A stretch of 64,000 nucleotides of DNA from Qaidamihabitans albus (GCF_016464705.1 NZ_JAEHOB010000002.1:62001-126000); one strand, 5' to 3'; counted from the first letter of the stretch, positions 24,325 through 32,991 are shown. A program made the numbers and translations. The notes: generated from the letters alone by a model not told the origin.

Positions 24325-25880
24325 GTCCCATGAGTCCGGAGTACACGGTCGTCATCCCCACGGCGGGCCGGGACAACCTGGCCACGCTGCTGCGGGCGCT
24401 GGACGACGCGCGCGGGCCGCGGCCTGCGGAGGTGATCGTCGCCGACGACCGGCCGGACGGCGAACCCCTCGCACTGCCGGAGCTCACGCTGCGGGTGCGG
24501 CAGGTGCGCTCGGGTGGCCGGGGCCCCGCGGCGGCGCGCAACGCAGGCTGGCGCGCGGCCGGCACCGAGTGGGTCGCCTTCCTCGACGACGACGTGCTCA
24601 CCCCGGATGACTGGCCCGAGCGACTGGCCGCCGACCTCGAAGGGCTCGGCCCCGACGTCGCCGCCTCCGTCGCCAGGATCGTGGTACCGCTGCCCGGGGG
24701 CAGGCGGCCCACCGACGACGAGCGTGGCACCCTCGGGCTGACGGCGGCCCGCTGGATCACGGCGGACATGGCCTACCGGCGCTCCGCGCTGCTGGAAGCC
24801 GGCGGGTTCGACGAACGGTTCCCGCGGGCCTTCCGCGAAGATGCCGACCTCGCGCTGCGCGTGCGCAGGGCGGGACACCGCATCGCGGAGGGCGAGCGCA
24901 CCACCACCCATCCCGCGGGCAACGGCGACTTCCTCGCCAGCGTGCGCAGGCAGCGCGGCAACGCCGACAACGCGCTGATGCGGCGCAAGCACGGCCGCGA
25001 CTGGCGCGAGCAGACCGGGGAAGGGCCGGGCAGGCTGGGCAGGCACGTGCTGACCACGATGGCCGGGACGGCCGCACTCGCCCTGCTCGCCGCGCGGCGG
25101 TGGCGCGCCGCGGCGGCCGCGGGCGGCGTGTGGAGCGGGCTGACCGCCGAGTTCGCGGCCCGCCGCATCAGGCCCGGACCGCGCACCCCGGACGAGGTCG
25201 CGCGCATGCTCGTGACGAGCGTGCTGATCCCGCCCGCGGCGTGCGCGCACCGGCTGCGCGGCGAGATCGCCGCCCGGCGGCCCGCCGCGGTGCTGTTCGA
25301 CCGTGACGACACGCTCATCGAGGACGTGCCCTACCTCGGCGACCCGGAGCAGGTGCGGCCCGTGGCCGGTGCGGCCGAGGCGCTGCGCGGACTGCGGGAG
25401 GCGGGCGTGCTGCTCGGCGTGGTCAGCAACCAGTCCGGCGTCGCCCGTGGCCGGCTGAGCCCGGCGCAGGTGCACGCCGTGAACGCCCGCGTCGACGAAC
25501 TGCTCGGCCCGTTCCAGACCTGGCAGGTGTGCCCGCACGGCGAAGACGACGGCTGCGAATGCCGTAAGCCCGAGCCCGGCCTCGTGCTGCGCGCCGCCGC
25601 CCGGCTCCGCGTGCATCCCGGCCGGTGCGTCGTCATCGGCGACACCGGCGCCGACGTCGCCGCGGCCGCGGCCGCCGGGGCGCACGGCATCCTGGTACCC
25701 ACCGCCCGCACGCTGCCCGGCGAGGTCGAGCGCGCCCACCGCGAGGCGCGGGTCGCCGCCGACCTCACCGAGGCCGTGACGCTGGCCAGGCAGTGCCTCG
25801 CCCTGGGGCGTCCGGGCACGCACAACGGGACCCGCCTGCCGAAGGCGCCCGCGCCGGAACCGCCGAGGGGGCGGCCATGA
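24321..25880 (+). CDS. bifunctional GT2 glycosyltransferase-HAD (GmhB-like) phosphatase fusion
   Basis: A 519-residue two-domain protein. Residues 1-270 are a GT2 transferase (YTVVIPTAGRDNLATLL, FLDDDVLTPDDWPERL, GGFDERFPRAFREDADLALRV). Residues about 321-505 are a HAD-IIIA phosphatase of the GmhB type: nucleophile and acid Asp327/Asp329 in FDRDDT, SNQSGVARG, a zinc loop with CPHGEDDGCECRKP, and GDTGADVAAA. GmhB removes the C7 phosphate from heptose bisphosphate, the step between the HldE kinase and transferase reactions. Both neighbours gmhA and hldE are present downstream. The canonical DRDGT is DRDDT here. Four-base overlaps link it to both flanking genes. Confidence 0.87.
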   Translation: MSPMSPEYTVVIPTAGRDNLATLLRALDDARGPRPAEVIVADDRPDGEPLALPELTLRVRQVRSGGRGPAAARNAGWRAAGTEWVAFLDDDVLTPDDWPERLAADLEGLGPDVAASVARIVVPLPGGRRPTDDERGTLGLTAARWITADMAYRRSALLEAGGFDERFPRAFREDADLALRVRRAGHRIAEGERTTTHPAGNGDFLASVRRQRGNADNALMRRKHGRDWREQTGEGPGRLGRHVLTTMAGTAALALLAARRWRAAAAAGGVWSGLTAEFAARRIRPGPRTPDEVARMLVTSVLIPPAACAHRLRGEIAARRPAAVLFDRDDTLIEDVPYLGDPEQVRPVAGAAEALRGLREAGVLLGVVSNQSGVARGRLSPAQVHAVNARVDELLGPFQTWQVCPHGEDDGCECRKPEPGLVLRAAARLRVHPGRCVVIGDTGADVAAAAAAGAHGILVPTARTLPGEVERAHREARVAADLTEAVTLARQCLALGRPGTHNGTRLPKAPAPEPPRGRP

Positions 25881-26893
25881 CGGGCCGGGTCCTGGTCGCG
25901 CGGCTGGACAACGCGGGCGACGTGCTGCTCGCCGGCCCGTGCGTCCGCGCCGTCGCCGCGCACGCCGACTCGGTCGCCCTGCTCGCCGGCCCGCGGGGCC
26001 GGGCGGCGGCCGACCTGCTGCCGGGCGTCGACGAGGTCGTCGAGTGGTGCGCACCGTGGATCGACCCGGACCCGCCCGAGCTGACGCCGGACGCGGTGGA
26101 CGCGCTCAGCAAACAGGTGCGCGACCTGCGGCCGGACGCCGCGCTGATCCTCACCTCGTTCCACCAGGACCCGCTGCCGCTGGCTCTGGTGCTGCGCCTT
26201 GCCGGGGTGCCGTGGATCGGCGCGACCAGCGAGGACTACCCCGGCTCGCTGCTCGACCTGCGGCACCGCGTCCACGGCGATCCGCCGGAAGCCGAGCGGG
26301 CGCTCTCGCTGGCCCGAGCTGCGGGATACGACCTGCCGCCCGGCGACGACGGCACGCTCGCGATCCGGCGGCCACTGCCGGACACGGCCGGGCTCACCGG
26401 GGAACCGGGCTACGTCGCGGTGCACCCTGCCGCGTCCGTGCCGGCCAGGCAGCCGACGGCGGACCGCGCCGGCGCGATCGTGCGTGCACTCGCCGGGGCG
26501 GGACACCGCGTGGTCGTCACCGGCGCCCCCGCCGAGCAGGAGCTCACCGCCGAGGTCGCCGGGAGCACCGCCCTCGACCTCGGCGGGCGGACCGGCCTGC
26601 CGGAACTGGCTTCGGTGCTCGACGGCGCGAGCGCCGTCGTGGTGCCGAACACCGGGCCCGCGCACCTGGCGGCCGCCGTCGGCACGCCGGTGGTCTCGCT
26701 GTTCGCACCCGTCGTGCCCGCCGCACGGTGGGCGCCCTACGGCGTGCCCACCGTCCTGCTGGGCGACCAGAACGCCCCGTGCCGGGACACCAGGGCACGG
26801 CGGTGCCCGGTGCCGGGACATCCGTGCCTGGCCGTCGACCCGGCCGAGGTCGTCTCGGCGGTCGGGCAACTCATGTCAGGAGGTTTCGCGTGA
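25877..26893 (+). CDS. GT9 (heptosyltransferase-family) glycosyltransferase
   Basis: A 338-residue GT-B enzyme of family GT9, the ADP-heptose:LPS heptosyltransferase family. Features are VLVARLDNAGDVLLAGP at the N terminus (like the RxxxIGDxxLxxP start of WaaC/WaaF), HPAASVPARQ, and PNTGPAHLAAAVGTPVVSLFAP at the donor site. A Cys-rich tail (CRDTRARRCPVPGHPC) is unusual for the family. The organism type has no LPS, so the acceptor must be another glycan or glycolipid. It is coupled by ATGA to the fusion gene and by GTGA to gmhA. Confidence 0.85.
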   Translation: MTGRVLVARLDNAGDVLLAGPCVRAVAAHADSVALLAGPRGRAAADLLPGVDEVVEWCAPWIDPDPPELTPDAVDALSKQVRDLRPDAALILTSFHQDPLPLALVLRLAGVPWIGATSEDYPGSLLDLRHRVHGDPPEAERALSLARAAGYDLPPGDDGTLAIRRPLPDTAGLTGEPGYVAVHPAASVPARQPTADRAGAIVRALAGAGHRVVVTGAPAEQELTAEVAGSTALDLGGRTGLPELASVLDGASAVVVPNTGPAHLAAAVGTPVVSLFAPVVPAARWAPYGVPTVLLGDQNAPCRDTRARRCPVPGHPCLAVDPAEVVSAVGQLMSGGFA

Positions 26894-27453
26894 TCGAAGA
26901 GCACTTCGCGGCGCTCAGCGGCGCGCTGGACAAGGTCCAGGCCGCGGCGCCCACGATCCAGGAGTGGGGGACCCATCTCGCCGCCGTGCTGAGCGGTGGC
27001 GGCCGGCTGCTCGCGTGCGGCAACGGTGGCAGTGCCGCGGAGGCTCAGCACCTCACCGGTGAGCTGGTCGGCAAGTTCCTGAACGACCGGCAGCCGCTTT
27101 CGGCGATCGCGCTGCACGCCGACACCTCGGCGGCCACCGCGATCGGCAACGACTACGGCGAGCACGAGCTCTACGCCAGGCAGGTCCGGGCGCACGGGCG
27201 CCCCGGCGACGTGCTGGTGTCGCTGTCCACCAGCGGCCGCAGCCAGAACGTCGTGGCCGCGGCGAAGACCGCGCACGAGCTCGGCATGACGACCTGGGCG
27301 CTCACCGGGCCCGCGCCGAACCCGCTGGTCGCGCTGTGCGACGGCGCGATCGCCGTGGAAGCGCCGAGCGTGGCCACCGTGCAGGAGGTGCACCTCGCCG
27401 TCGTGCACGCGCTGTGCGCCGAGCTCGACCAGTCACTGGGTGTGCCGACGTGA
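26890..27453 (+). CDS. gmhA: sedoheptulose 7-phosphate isomerase
   Basis: A 187-residue SIS-domain isomerase that makes heptose 7-phosphate, the first committed step of nucleotide-heptose synthesis. CGNGGSAAEAQHLTGELVGKF (43-63), SLSTSGRSQNV and the C-terminal VQEVHLAVVHALC, with His168 near the expected catalytic position, match GmhA. The GTG start overlaps the GT9 stop. Its place directly before hldE supports GmhA rather than another SIS sugar isomerase. Confidence 0.92.
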   Translation: MIEEHFAALSGALDKVQAAAPTIQEWGTHLAAVLSGGGRLLACGNGGSAAEAQHLTGELVGKFLNDRQPLSAIALHADTSAATAIGNDYGEHELYARQVRAHGRPGDVLVSLSTSGRSQNVVAAAKTAHELGMTTWALTGPAPNPLVALCDGAIAVEAPSVATVQEVHLAVVHALCAELDQSLGVPT

Positions 27454-28829
27454 AGCCGCTCGTAGTGGTCGGCGACGCGCTGCTCGACGCCGACATCGAG
27501 GGGACGGCCGACCGGCTGTGCCCGGAGGCGCCGGTGCCGGTGGTGGACGTCGCGCGGCGGTGGCAGCGACCGGGCGGCGCGGGGCTCGCGGCGCTGCTGG
27601 CAGCCCGTACCGCGCCGGAGGTCGTGCTCGTGACCGCACTCGGCGACGACGACACGGGGCGGCGCCTGGCCGCGCTGCTGGGCCGTGACGTCCAGGTGGT
27701 GCGCGTGCCGATGGACGGCGAGACCGTGTGCAAGACCCGGGTCCAGGCGGCCGGGCAGTCCCTGCTCCGGCTCGACACCGGCGGTGGCAGGGCCGGTGCG
27801 GCACCGCTGCCCGCGCGGGCCTCGGCGGCCCTGCGGTCGGCGGGTGCCGTCCTCGTCTCCGACTACGGCCGGGGCCTGCCCGCGCACCCGGAGCTGCGAA
27901 GCCTGCTCGGCGAGCTGGCGCCACGCGTTCCGGTGGTGTGGGACCCGCACCCGCGCGGTCCCGCGCCCGTGCCCGGAGCGGCGCTGGTGACCCCGAACGA
28001 CAAGGAGGCGCTGAGCTTCGCGCCCGGCCGCGCCGAGCCGGGCGAAGCCGCCGCGGCGCTGCGCCGGGACTGGTCCTGCCGGGCCGCGGCGGTCACCGTC
28101 GGCGAACGGGGCGCCGTGCTCGCCGGCCCCGGCGAGGACGTCACCCGGGTGCCGGTTTCCGCCGCCGCGAAGGTGACCGGGCAGGTCAGGCCGGACACCT
28201 GCGGGGCGGGCGACCGGTTCGCCAGCGCGGCGGCCGCCGCCCTGCTGGACGGTGCGGACACTCCTGAGGCGGTGCGCTCGGCCGTCGACACGGCCGCCCG
28301 GTTCGTCGCCGCGGGCGGCGCCGCGGCCCTGTCCGTCGCCGGCGATCCCGATGCCGGAACCGGAGACGGCGACGGCCTCGCCGGAACCGCCCTCGACCTC
28401 GCCGAGCGGGTGCGCAGGCAGGGCGGCAGGCTGGTCGCCACCGGCGGCTGTTTCGACCTGCTGCACCCCGGCCACGTGAGCCTGCTGCGCCAGGCGCGGG
28501 CGCTCGGCGACGCGCTGGTCGTGTGCGTGAACTCGGACGACTCCGTACGGCGGCTGAAGGGACCCACCCGCCCGCTGGTGCCCGTCGACGACCGCGTGCG
28601 CCTGCTCACCGAGCTGGAGTCCGTCGACGCGGTGGCCGTGTTCGACGAGTCCTCCCCGGTGGCCCTGCTCGAACGCCTGCGCCCCGACGTGTGGGTCAAG
28701 GGCGGCGACTACGCGGGCACCGACCTGCCGGAGGCGGAGGTCGTGCACCGGCACGGCGGCGAGGTCGCGCTGGTGCCCACGGTCGCGGGCTACTCGACCA
28801 CCCGGCTACTCGCGGAAGGAGCACGATGA
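27450..28829 (+). CDS. hldE: bifunctional heptose 7-phosphate kinase / heptose 1-phosphate nucleotidyltransferase
   Basis: A 459-residue two-domain enzyme. Residues 1-300 are a PfkB-type kinase (GGAGLAALLAAR, SDYGRGL, catalytic GAGD at 252-255). Residues about 326-459 are a cytidylyltransferase-like domain with the HxGH motif His339-Pro-Gly-His342 (GGCFDLLHPGH) and WVKGGDYAGTDLPE. The layout equals E. coli HldE, which makes heptose 1,7-bisphosphate and, after GmhB action, ADP-heptose. A dedicated 6-epimerase (HldD) was not seen, so the product may stay in the D-glycero form. GTGA and ATGA overlaps join it to its neighbours. Confidence 0.9.
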   Translation: MKPLVVVGDALLDADIEGTADRLCPEAPVPVVDVARRWQRPGGAGLAALLAARTAPEVVLVTALGDDDTGRRLAALLGRDVQVVRVPMDGETVCKTRVQAAGQSLLRLDTGGGRAGAAPLPARASAALRSAGAVLVSDYGRGLPAHPELRSLLGELAPRVPVVWDPHPRGPAPVPGAALVTPNDKEALSFAPGRAEPGEAAAALRRDWSCRAAAVTVGERGAVLAGPGEDVTRVPVSAAAKVTGQVRPDTCGAGDRFASAAAAALLDGADTPEAVRSAVDTAARFVAAGGAAALSVAGDPDAGTGDGDGLAGTALDLAERVRRQGGRLVATGGCFDLLHPGHVSLLRQARALGDALVVCVNSDDSVRRLKGPTRPLVPVDDRVRLLTELESVDAVAVFDESSPVALLERLRPDVWVKGGDYAGTDLPEAEVVHRHGGEVALVPTVAGYSTTRLLAEGAR

Positions 28830-29539
28830 GAGCACTGGGGAACGTACTGATCACCGGTGGCGCGTCCGGGCTGGGCGCGGCGACCGTCGCGGCGGTACGG
28901 GAGCAGGGCGGCACGCCGCTCGTGCTCGACCGTGCCGCGCCCGTCAGCGGTGATGGCGGTGGTGGCGGGGTCGGCGAGGTCGATTACGAGCTGGCCGACC
29001 TGGCGGACACCCCGGCCGCCGAGAACGCGGTGCGCGCGCTCGCCGAGCGCGCGGGCGGGCTGGACGCCGTGTTCACGGCCGCCGGGACCGACGCGTGCGG
29101 CCCGCTGGACAAGGTGCCCGCGAAGGAGTGGGAACAGGTCGTGCAGGTGAACCTGCTGGGCACGGCCGCCGTCGTGCGCGCCGCACTGCCGTACGTGGAA
29201 CGCTCCGGCGGGACGATCGTCACCTGCGCGTCCACGCTGGGCGTCCGCTCGGTCGGCGACGCGACGGCGTACTGCGCGTCGAAGGCGGGCGTCGTCGGCT
29301 TCACCAGGGCGCTCGCCGCGGAGACCGCGGGCCGGATCGGCGTGACGATGCTCGTGCCGGGCGGCATGGACACCGCGTTCTTCGACGGCCGCGACGAGCA
29401 GTACAAGCCGCCGCCCGGCGCGAAGCTGAACCGGCCGGAGGACGTCGCGCAGTCGGTGGTCCACGCGCTGCGCCAGCCGCGGGGCTGCGAGGTGCGGGAG
29501 ATGGTCGTGTGCCACTCGGAAGAGGGCTCGTGGCCGTGA
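28826..29539 (+). CDS. SDR family oxidoreductase in the heptose cluster
   Basis: A 237-residue classical SDR: TGGASGLGAATVAA at the N terminus, a TAAGTDACGPLDKV loop in place of NNAG, TCASTLGVRSVGDA with the catalytic Ser, YCASKAG with Tyr and Lys, and VPGGMDTAFF. It is not an extended SDR and so is unlikely to be HldD. Being inside the operon it may reduce or oxidise the sugar product. It overlaps hldE by four bases. Confidence 0.85.
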   Translation: MRALGNVLITGGASGLGAATVAAVREQGGTPLVLDRAAPVSGDGGGGGVGEVDYELADLADTPAAENAVRALAERAGGLDAVFTAAGTDACGPLDKVPAKEWEQVVQVNLLGTAAVVRAALPYVERSGGTIVTCASTLGVRSVGDATAYCASKAGVVGFTRALAAETAGRIGVTMLVPGGMDTAFFDGRDEQYKPPPGAKLNRPEDVAQSVVHALRQPRGCEVREMVVCHSEEGSWP

Positions 29540-30492
29540 TCCTCGCCCTGCGCGCGCTCGGCCTCGGCGACCTGCTCACCGCCGTGCCCGCCGTGCGCGC
29601 GCTGCGCCGCGCGGCTCCGCGCGACCGGCTCGTGCTGGCCGCCCCGGCCCCGCTCGCACCGCTGGCCGAGCTGACCGGCGCCGTCGACGAGCTGCTGCCC
29701 GCTCGCGGGCTCGGCGCGCTGCCCCGGCCCGCCGAGCCGCCGGGGCTGGCGGTCAACCTGCACGGCAGCGGACCGGAGAGCATCACCGACCTGCTCGGCA
29801 CGCGCCCGGCCCGGCTGATCACGCACCGCCACCCCGGCCTGCCGGACGTGCCGGGGCCACCGTGGCGGGAGGACCTGCACGAGGTGGACCGGTGGTGCCG
29901 CCTGCTGGAGTGGCACGGCATCCCGGCTGATCCCGGCGATCTTTCCCTGCCCGCGCCCGCGGAGCCGAGTCCGGCGCCGGGTGCCGTGGTGGTCCATCCC
30001 GGCGCGGCCTACCCGGCCAGGCGCTGGCCCGCCGAGCGGTTCGCAGCGGTGGCGCGCGCGCTCGCCGGGACCGGGCGGCGGGTCGTGGTGACCGGTGATG
30101 CCGGGGAACGGCGGCTGGCCGAGGAAGTCGCCGGGCGGGCCGGGCTGCCCGCGGACGACGTGCTGGCCGGGCACACCGGCGTGGCCGGGCTCGCCGCGGT
30201 CGTCGCCGGTGCGGCGCTCGTCGTCTGCGGCGACACCGGGGTGGGGCACCTGGCCACGGCGTTCGGCACCCCTTCGGTGCTGCTGTTCGGACCGACTCCG
30301 CCCGAACGCTGGGGACCGCCCTCCGGGCGCCCGCAGCACGTGGCGCTGTGGGCGGGCGGCACGGGAGACCCGTTCGCCGCGCACCCGGACCCGGGCCTGC
30401 TGCGGCTCACCGAAGCGGACGTGCTCGCGGCCGCCCGGCCGTTGCTCGGCCGGACGCGAGAACGCGACAAGGACGGAGCGCGACATGCCTGA
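29536..30492 (+). CDS. second GT9 (heptosyltransferase-family) glycosyltransferase
   Basis: A 318-residue GT9 enzyme with ILALRALGLGDLLTAVPAVRAL at the N terminus, HPGAAYPARRWP, and CGDTGVGHLATAFGTPSVLLFGPTPP at the donor site. These motifs are closer to canonical heptosyltransferases than those of the first GT9. GTG 29536 is chosen for its four-base overlap with the SDR stop and a GAAGAGGG site 9 bases before. GTG 29530 is the alternative. Two GT9 enzymes imply at least two heptose (or similar) additions. Confidence 0.85.
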   Translation: MILALRALGLGDLLTAVPAVRALRRAAPRDRLVLAAPAPLAPLAELTGAVDELLPARGLGALPRPAEPPGLAVNLHGSGPESITDLLGTRPARLITHRHPGLPDVPGPPWREDLHEVDRWCRLLEWHGIPADPGDLSLPAPAEPSPAPGAVVVHPGAAYPARRWPAERFAAVARALAGTGRRVVVTGDAGERRLAEEVAGRAGLPADDVLAGHTGVAGLAAVVAGAALVVCGDTGVGHLATAFGTPSVLLFGPTPPERWGPPSGRPQHVALWAGGTGDPFAAHPDPGLLRLTEADVLAAARPLLGRTRERDKDGARHA

Positions 30493-31801
30493 CACAGTGT
30501 CCGGGAAACGCGACGGCGACACCGGGGCGTACCGGGTCGGCGTCGTCGGCGCCGGTTACGTCGGCCTGACGAGCGCCGCCTGCCTCGCCCACCTCGGCCA
30601 CCGGGTCACCTGCGTCGATGTGGACGAGCCGAAGGTGCAGGCGCTGCGCGGCGGCGACGTGCCGATCAGCGAACCCGGCCTGCCCGAACTGGTGGCCGAG
30701 GGGCTCCGCGAAGGCAGGCTGAGCTTCGGCTCGGAGCACGCCGCGCTGGCCTCCGCCGACGTGGTGCTGCTGTGCGTGCCGACCCCGACGGGGCCCGACG
30801 GCGACGCGGACCTCGGCGCGTTCGACCGGGCGCTGACCGGGCTGCACGGCACGCTGGCCCCCGGCTGCGCGGTCGTGATCAAGTCGACGGTGCCCGTAGG
30901 CACCACCGAGCGGGCAGGCCGGGTGCTCGGCCTGCCCGCGGTGAGCAACCCGGAGTTCCTGCGGGAAGGCCATGCGGTGCACGACTTCCTGCATCCCGAC
31001 CGGATCGTGATCGGCACCGCCGACGGGGACGCCGCCGACCGCGTGTGGCGGCTGTACGCGGGCCTCGACGCGCCGGTGCTGCACACGGCGACCGCCAGCG
31101 CCGAACTGGCGAAGTACGCCAGCAACGCCTTCCTCGCGCTGAAGGTCTCCTACGTCAACGTGCTCGCCGAGCTGTGCGAGCGTTCCGGCGCCGACATCGC
31201 GGAGGTCACCGCGACGATGGGCCTTGACGAGCGGATCGGCCCGGCGTTCCTGTCTCCCGGCCCCGGCTGGGGCGGCTCGTGCCTGCCGAAGGACACCCGC
31301 GCGCTGCTGCGCGCCGCGGACGAGGCGGGGGTCGACTTCGCGGTGCTCGCGGACGCCGTCGCCGCCAACACGCATCAACACGATCGGGTGGTCACCAAGG
31401 TGCGCGAGGCGGTCACCGGCTCCGCGGGCGGGTCACTGGCCGGCATGCGCCTCGGGCTGCTGGGACTGACCTTCAAGGCCGGCACGGACGACCTGCGGGA
31501 GTCGCCCGCACTCGTCATCGCCGCCCGGCTGGCCGCCGAGGGCGCCGTGCTCACCGCGTACGACCCCGGGGCCCGCGGCACCGCGCGGCCTGAGCATGTG
31601 CAGCTGGTGGACGATCCCGGCCTCGTCGCGAAGGACGCAGCCGGGATCGTGCTGCTCACCGAGTGGCCGCAGTTCCGGGAGCTCGACTGGGCGCAGCTGG
31701 CGGAGCTGGCCGAGCAGCCCACCGTGGTCGACTGCCGGAACCTGCTCGACCCGGCCTCGCTCACCGAGGCCGGGTTCACCTACCGGGGCCTTGGCCGCTG
31801 A
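30485..31801 (+). CDS. UDP-glucose 6-dehydrogenase
   Basis: A 438-residue UDP-glucose/GDP-mannose dehydrogenase-family enzyme. It has N-terminal GVVGAGYVGLTSA, VPTPTGPDGDADL, the central KYASNAFLALKVSYVN helix, the catalytic cysteine in GWGGSCLPKDT and the C-terminal LTFKAGTDDLRESPA. Two NAD-dependent oxidations give UDP-glucuronate, the substrate for the UXS-like enzyme at 21578. It overlaps the GT9 gene by eight bases and is the last gene of the operon. The 46-bp palindrome 32 bases later may end the transcript. Confidence 0.9.
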   Translation: MPDTVSGKRDGDTGAYRVGVVGAGYVGLTSAACLAHLGHRVTCVDVDEPKVQALRGGDVPISEPGLPELVAEGLREGRLSFGSEHAALASADVVLLCVPTPTGPDGDADLGAFDRALTGLHGTLAPGCAVVIKSTVPVGTTERAGRVLGLPAVSNPEFLREGHAVHDFLHPDRIVIGTADGDAADRVWRLYAGLDAPVLHTATASAELAKYASNAFLALKVSYVNVLAELCERSGADIAEVTATMGLDERIGPAFLSPGPGWGGSCLPKDTRALLRAADEAGVDFAVLADAVAANTHQHDRVVTKVREAVTGSAGGSLAGMRLGLLGLTFKAGTDDLRESPALVIAARLAAEGAVLTAYDPGARGTARPEHVQLVDDPGLVAKDAAGIVLLTEWPQFRELDWAQLAELAEQPTVVDCRNLLDPASLTEAGFTYRGLGR

Positions 31802-31832
31802 GCTCCGGAGAGGCCGTTTCCGCAGGTCACCG

Positions 31833-31878
31833 GTCGTGAGTGCGTAACAGTGTTCTAACTCGTGTGCGCACTCACGAG
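31833..31878. repeat. 46-bp palindromic intergenic repeat, copy 2
   Basis: The outer arms TCGTGAGTGCG (31834-31844) and CGCACTCACGA (31867-31877) pair perfectly. The inner left arm is altered to TAACAGTGTT, which breaks the inner stem. It sits between the convergent stops of the dehydrogenase and CBS genes. Its off-consensus block recurs, reverse-complemented, in copy 4. Confidence 0.85.
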
Positions 31879-31921
31879 AGGTGACCAGGCAAAGCCGCGT
31901 GGGTGAGATGTCGCCGGCGGC

Positions 31922-32338
31922 TCAGTCCCGCGAGATGGAGTCGACGATCTTGCCGGTCTTGTCCTCCGGCACCGCGCGAGCGGCGTCCGCCTGGGCGATG
32001 ATGCCCACGAGCTCGCTGCCCTGCACGACCGGGACGCGCCGCACCTGGTGCCGCGCCATCGCGGACAGGGCCTGCTCCACGTCGTCGTCGGGCGTGACGG
32101 TGACCGGGTCGCCCTGGGCCAGCTCACCGACGTGGACGGCAACCGGGTCCTTGCCCTCGGCCAGCACCTTCACGACGATGTCGCGGTCGGTGATCATGCC
32201 CTTGAGCTGCTTGTCCTCACCCTGGATCGGCAACGCACCGACGCCTTCCGACGCCATCAGGCGGGCCGCGTGGGCCACCGTCTCGCTGGTGTCGATGTGC
32301 CGGGGGTTGCTGGTCATGACTTCCCGTACCGCTGTCAT
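31922..32338 (-). CDS. CBS domain pair protein
   Basis: A 138-residue protein that is essentially one Bateman module: CBS1 (about 6-62; VREVMTSNPRHIDTSETVAHAARLM, GMITDRDIV) and CBS2 (about 70-125; ALSAMARHQVRRVPVVQ, LVGIIAQADAARAV). Such stand-alone modules bind adenine nucleotides and are often induced by stress or hypoxia. ATG 32338 follows GAGGAG. A GCAT-N16-GGGTA element upstream hints at stress-sigma control. Confidence 0.9.
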   Translation of the reverse strand: MTAVREVMTSNPRHIDTSETVAHAARLMASEGVGALPIQGEDKQLKGMITDRDIVVKVLAEGKDPVAVHVGELAQGDPVTVTPDDDVEQALSAMARHQVRRVPVVQGSELVGIIAQADAARAVPEDKTGKIVDSISRD

Positions 32339-32382
32339 CGGTATCGCTCCTCGTGTCGGGAATGAAGTTGTCGTACCAGGGC

Positions 32383-32407
32383 TACCCGGGCGCGAACGCG
32401 TTCATGC
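32383..32407 (-). promoter_or_regulatory. possible stress-sigma promoter of the CBS gene
   Basis: On the minus strand GCAT (32407-32404), 16 bases, GGGTA (32387-32383), 45 bases before the start. It meets the loose GNNT consensus only. Confidence 0.3.
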
Positions 32408-32430
32408 CGGAGCAATGTGCACCGTGGTGT

Positions 32431-32458
32431 TTGCGCGGGCGGCGTACACCGCTACGCT
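32431..32458 (+). promoter_or_regulatory. possible sigma-A promoter of the STAS gene
   Basis: TTGCGC (32431-32436), 16 bases, TACGCT (32453-32458), about 80 bases before the STAS start. The match is moderate in both hexamers. Confidence 0.3.
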
Positions 32459-32538
32459 CGGCCATGTCAGGCGGTTAGGCAGCCAGCGGCCAGGACAGTC
32501 CCGACTTCGCTTCGCTGTGGAACGCCACGGGAGGTCTT

Positions 32539-32907
32539 GTGTCCGAGTTGCCACCGCCCAGCCCTTTGCTGGACGTCAGCCAGGAGCGCCGCGCGAACGC
32601 GCTGATCATCCGGATCAAGGGCGAGATCGATCTGAGCACCGCGCCCGAGCTGGAGCGGCACATCGACGAAGCGCTGGACGAGCTCACCACCCCCGACCCA
32701 CTCGTGCTGGACCTCAGCGACGTCGCGTTCATCGGCTCGAGCGGGCTGGCGCTGCTGCTGAACAGCAAGGAGGGGGCCGACGCGCGCGGGCTGCGACTGT
32801 GCATCGTGGCCGCGCAACGGGCGATCAAGCGCCCGGTGGAGGCCGTCGGGCTGCGCCAGGAGCTGCCGCTGTACCCGACCCTCGACGCGGCGCTGAACCC
32901 CTCGTGA
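32539..32907 (+). CDS. STAS-domain anti-anti-sigma factor
   Basis: A 122-residue STAS protein. NALIIRIKGEIDLSTAPELERHI and the phosphorylation loop DVAFIGSSGLALLL match RsbV/SpoIIAA, with Ser68 as the likely phosphoserine. When unphosphorylated it would bind an RsbW-type protein and free the sigma factor. A candidate partner is encoded at 9214. The GTG start follows GGGAGG. The TGA stop (32905-32907) lies inside palindromic repeat copy 3. Confidence 0.88.
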   Translation: MSELPPPSPLLDVSQERRANALIIRIKGEIDLSTAPELERHIDEALDELTTPDPLVLDLSDVAFIGSSGLALLLNSKEGADARGLRLCIVAAQRAIKRPVEAVGLRQELPLYPTLDAALNPS

Positions 32908-32946
32908 GTGCGCACCCGAGTTAGAACTCGTCTCCGCACTCACGAC
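32901..32946. repeat. 46-bp palindromic intergenic repeat, copy 3
   Basis: This copy reads CTCGTGAGTGCGCACCCGAG, TTAGAA, then a right arm with two changes (CTCGTCTCCGCACTCACGAC). It contains the stop codon of the STAS gene, so the last codons of that gene are part of the repeat. It lies 45 bases before the next plus-strand gene. Confidence 0.88.
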
Positions 32947-32991
32947 CGGTCCGTTCAAGACGGCCGCCGTTCGCCGGGTGATGCTTTGCGG

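Noticed and set aside
28826-29539. SDR as the missing ADP-heptose 6-epimerase HldD
   Set aside because: HldD is an extended SDR of about 310 residues. This 237-residue protein is a classical SDR with a YxxxK site and no sugar-nucleotide domain.
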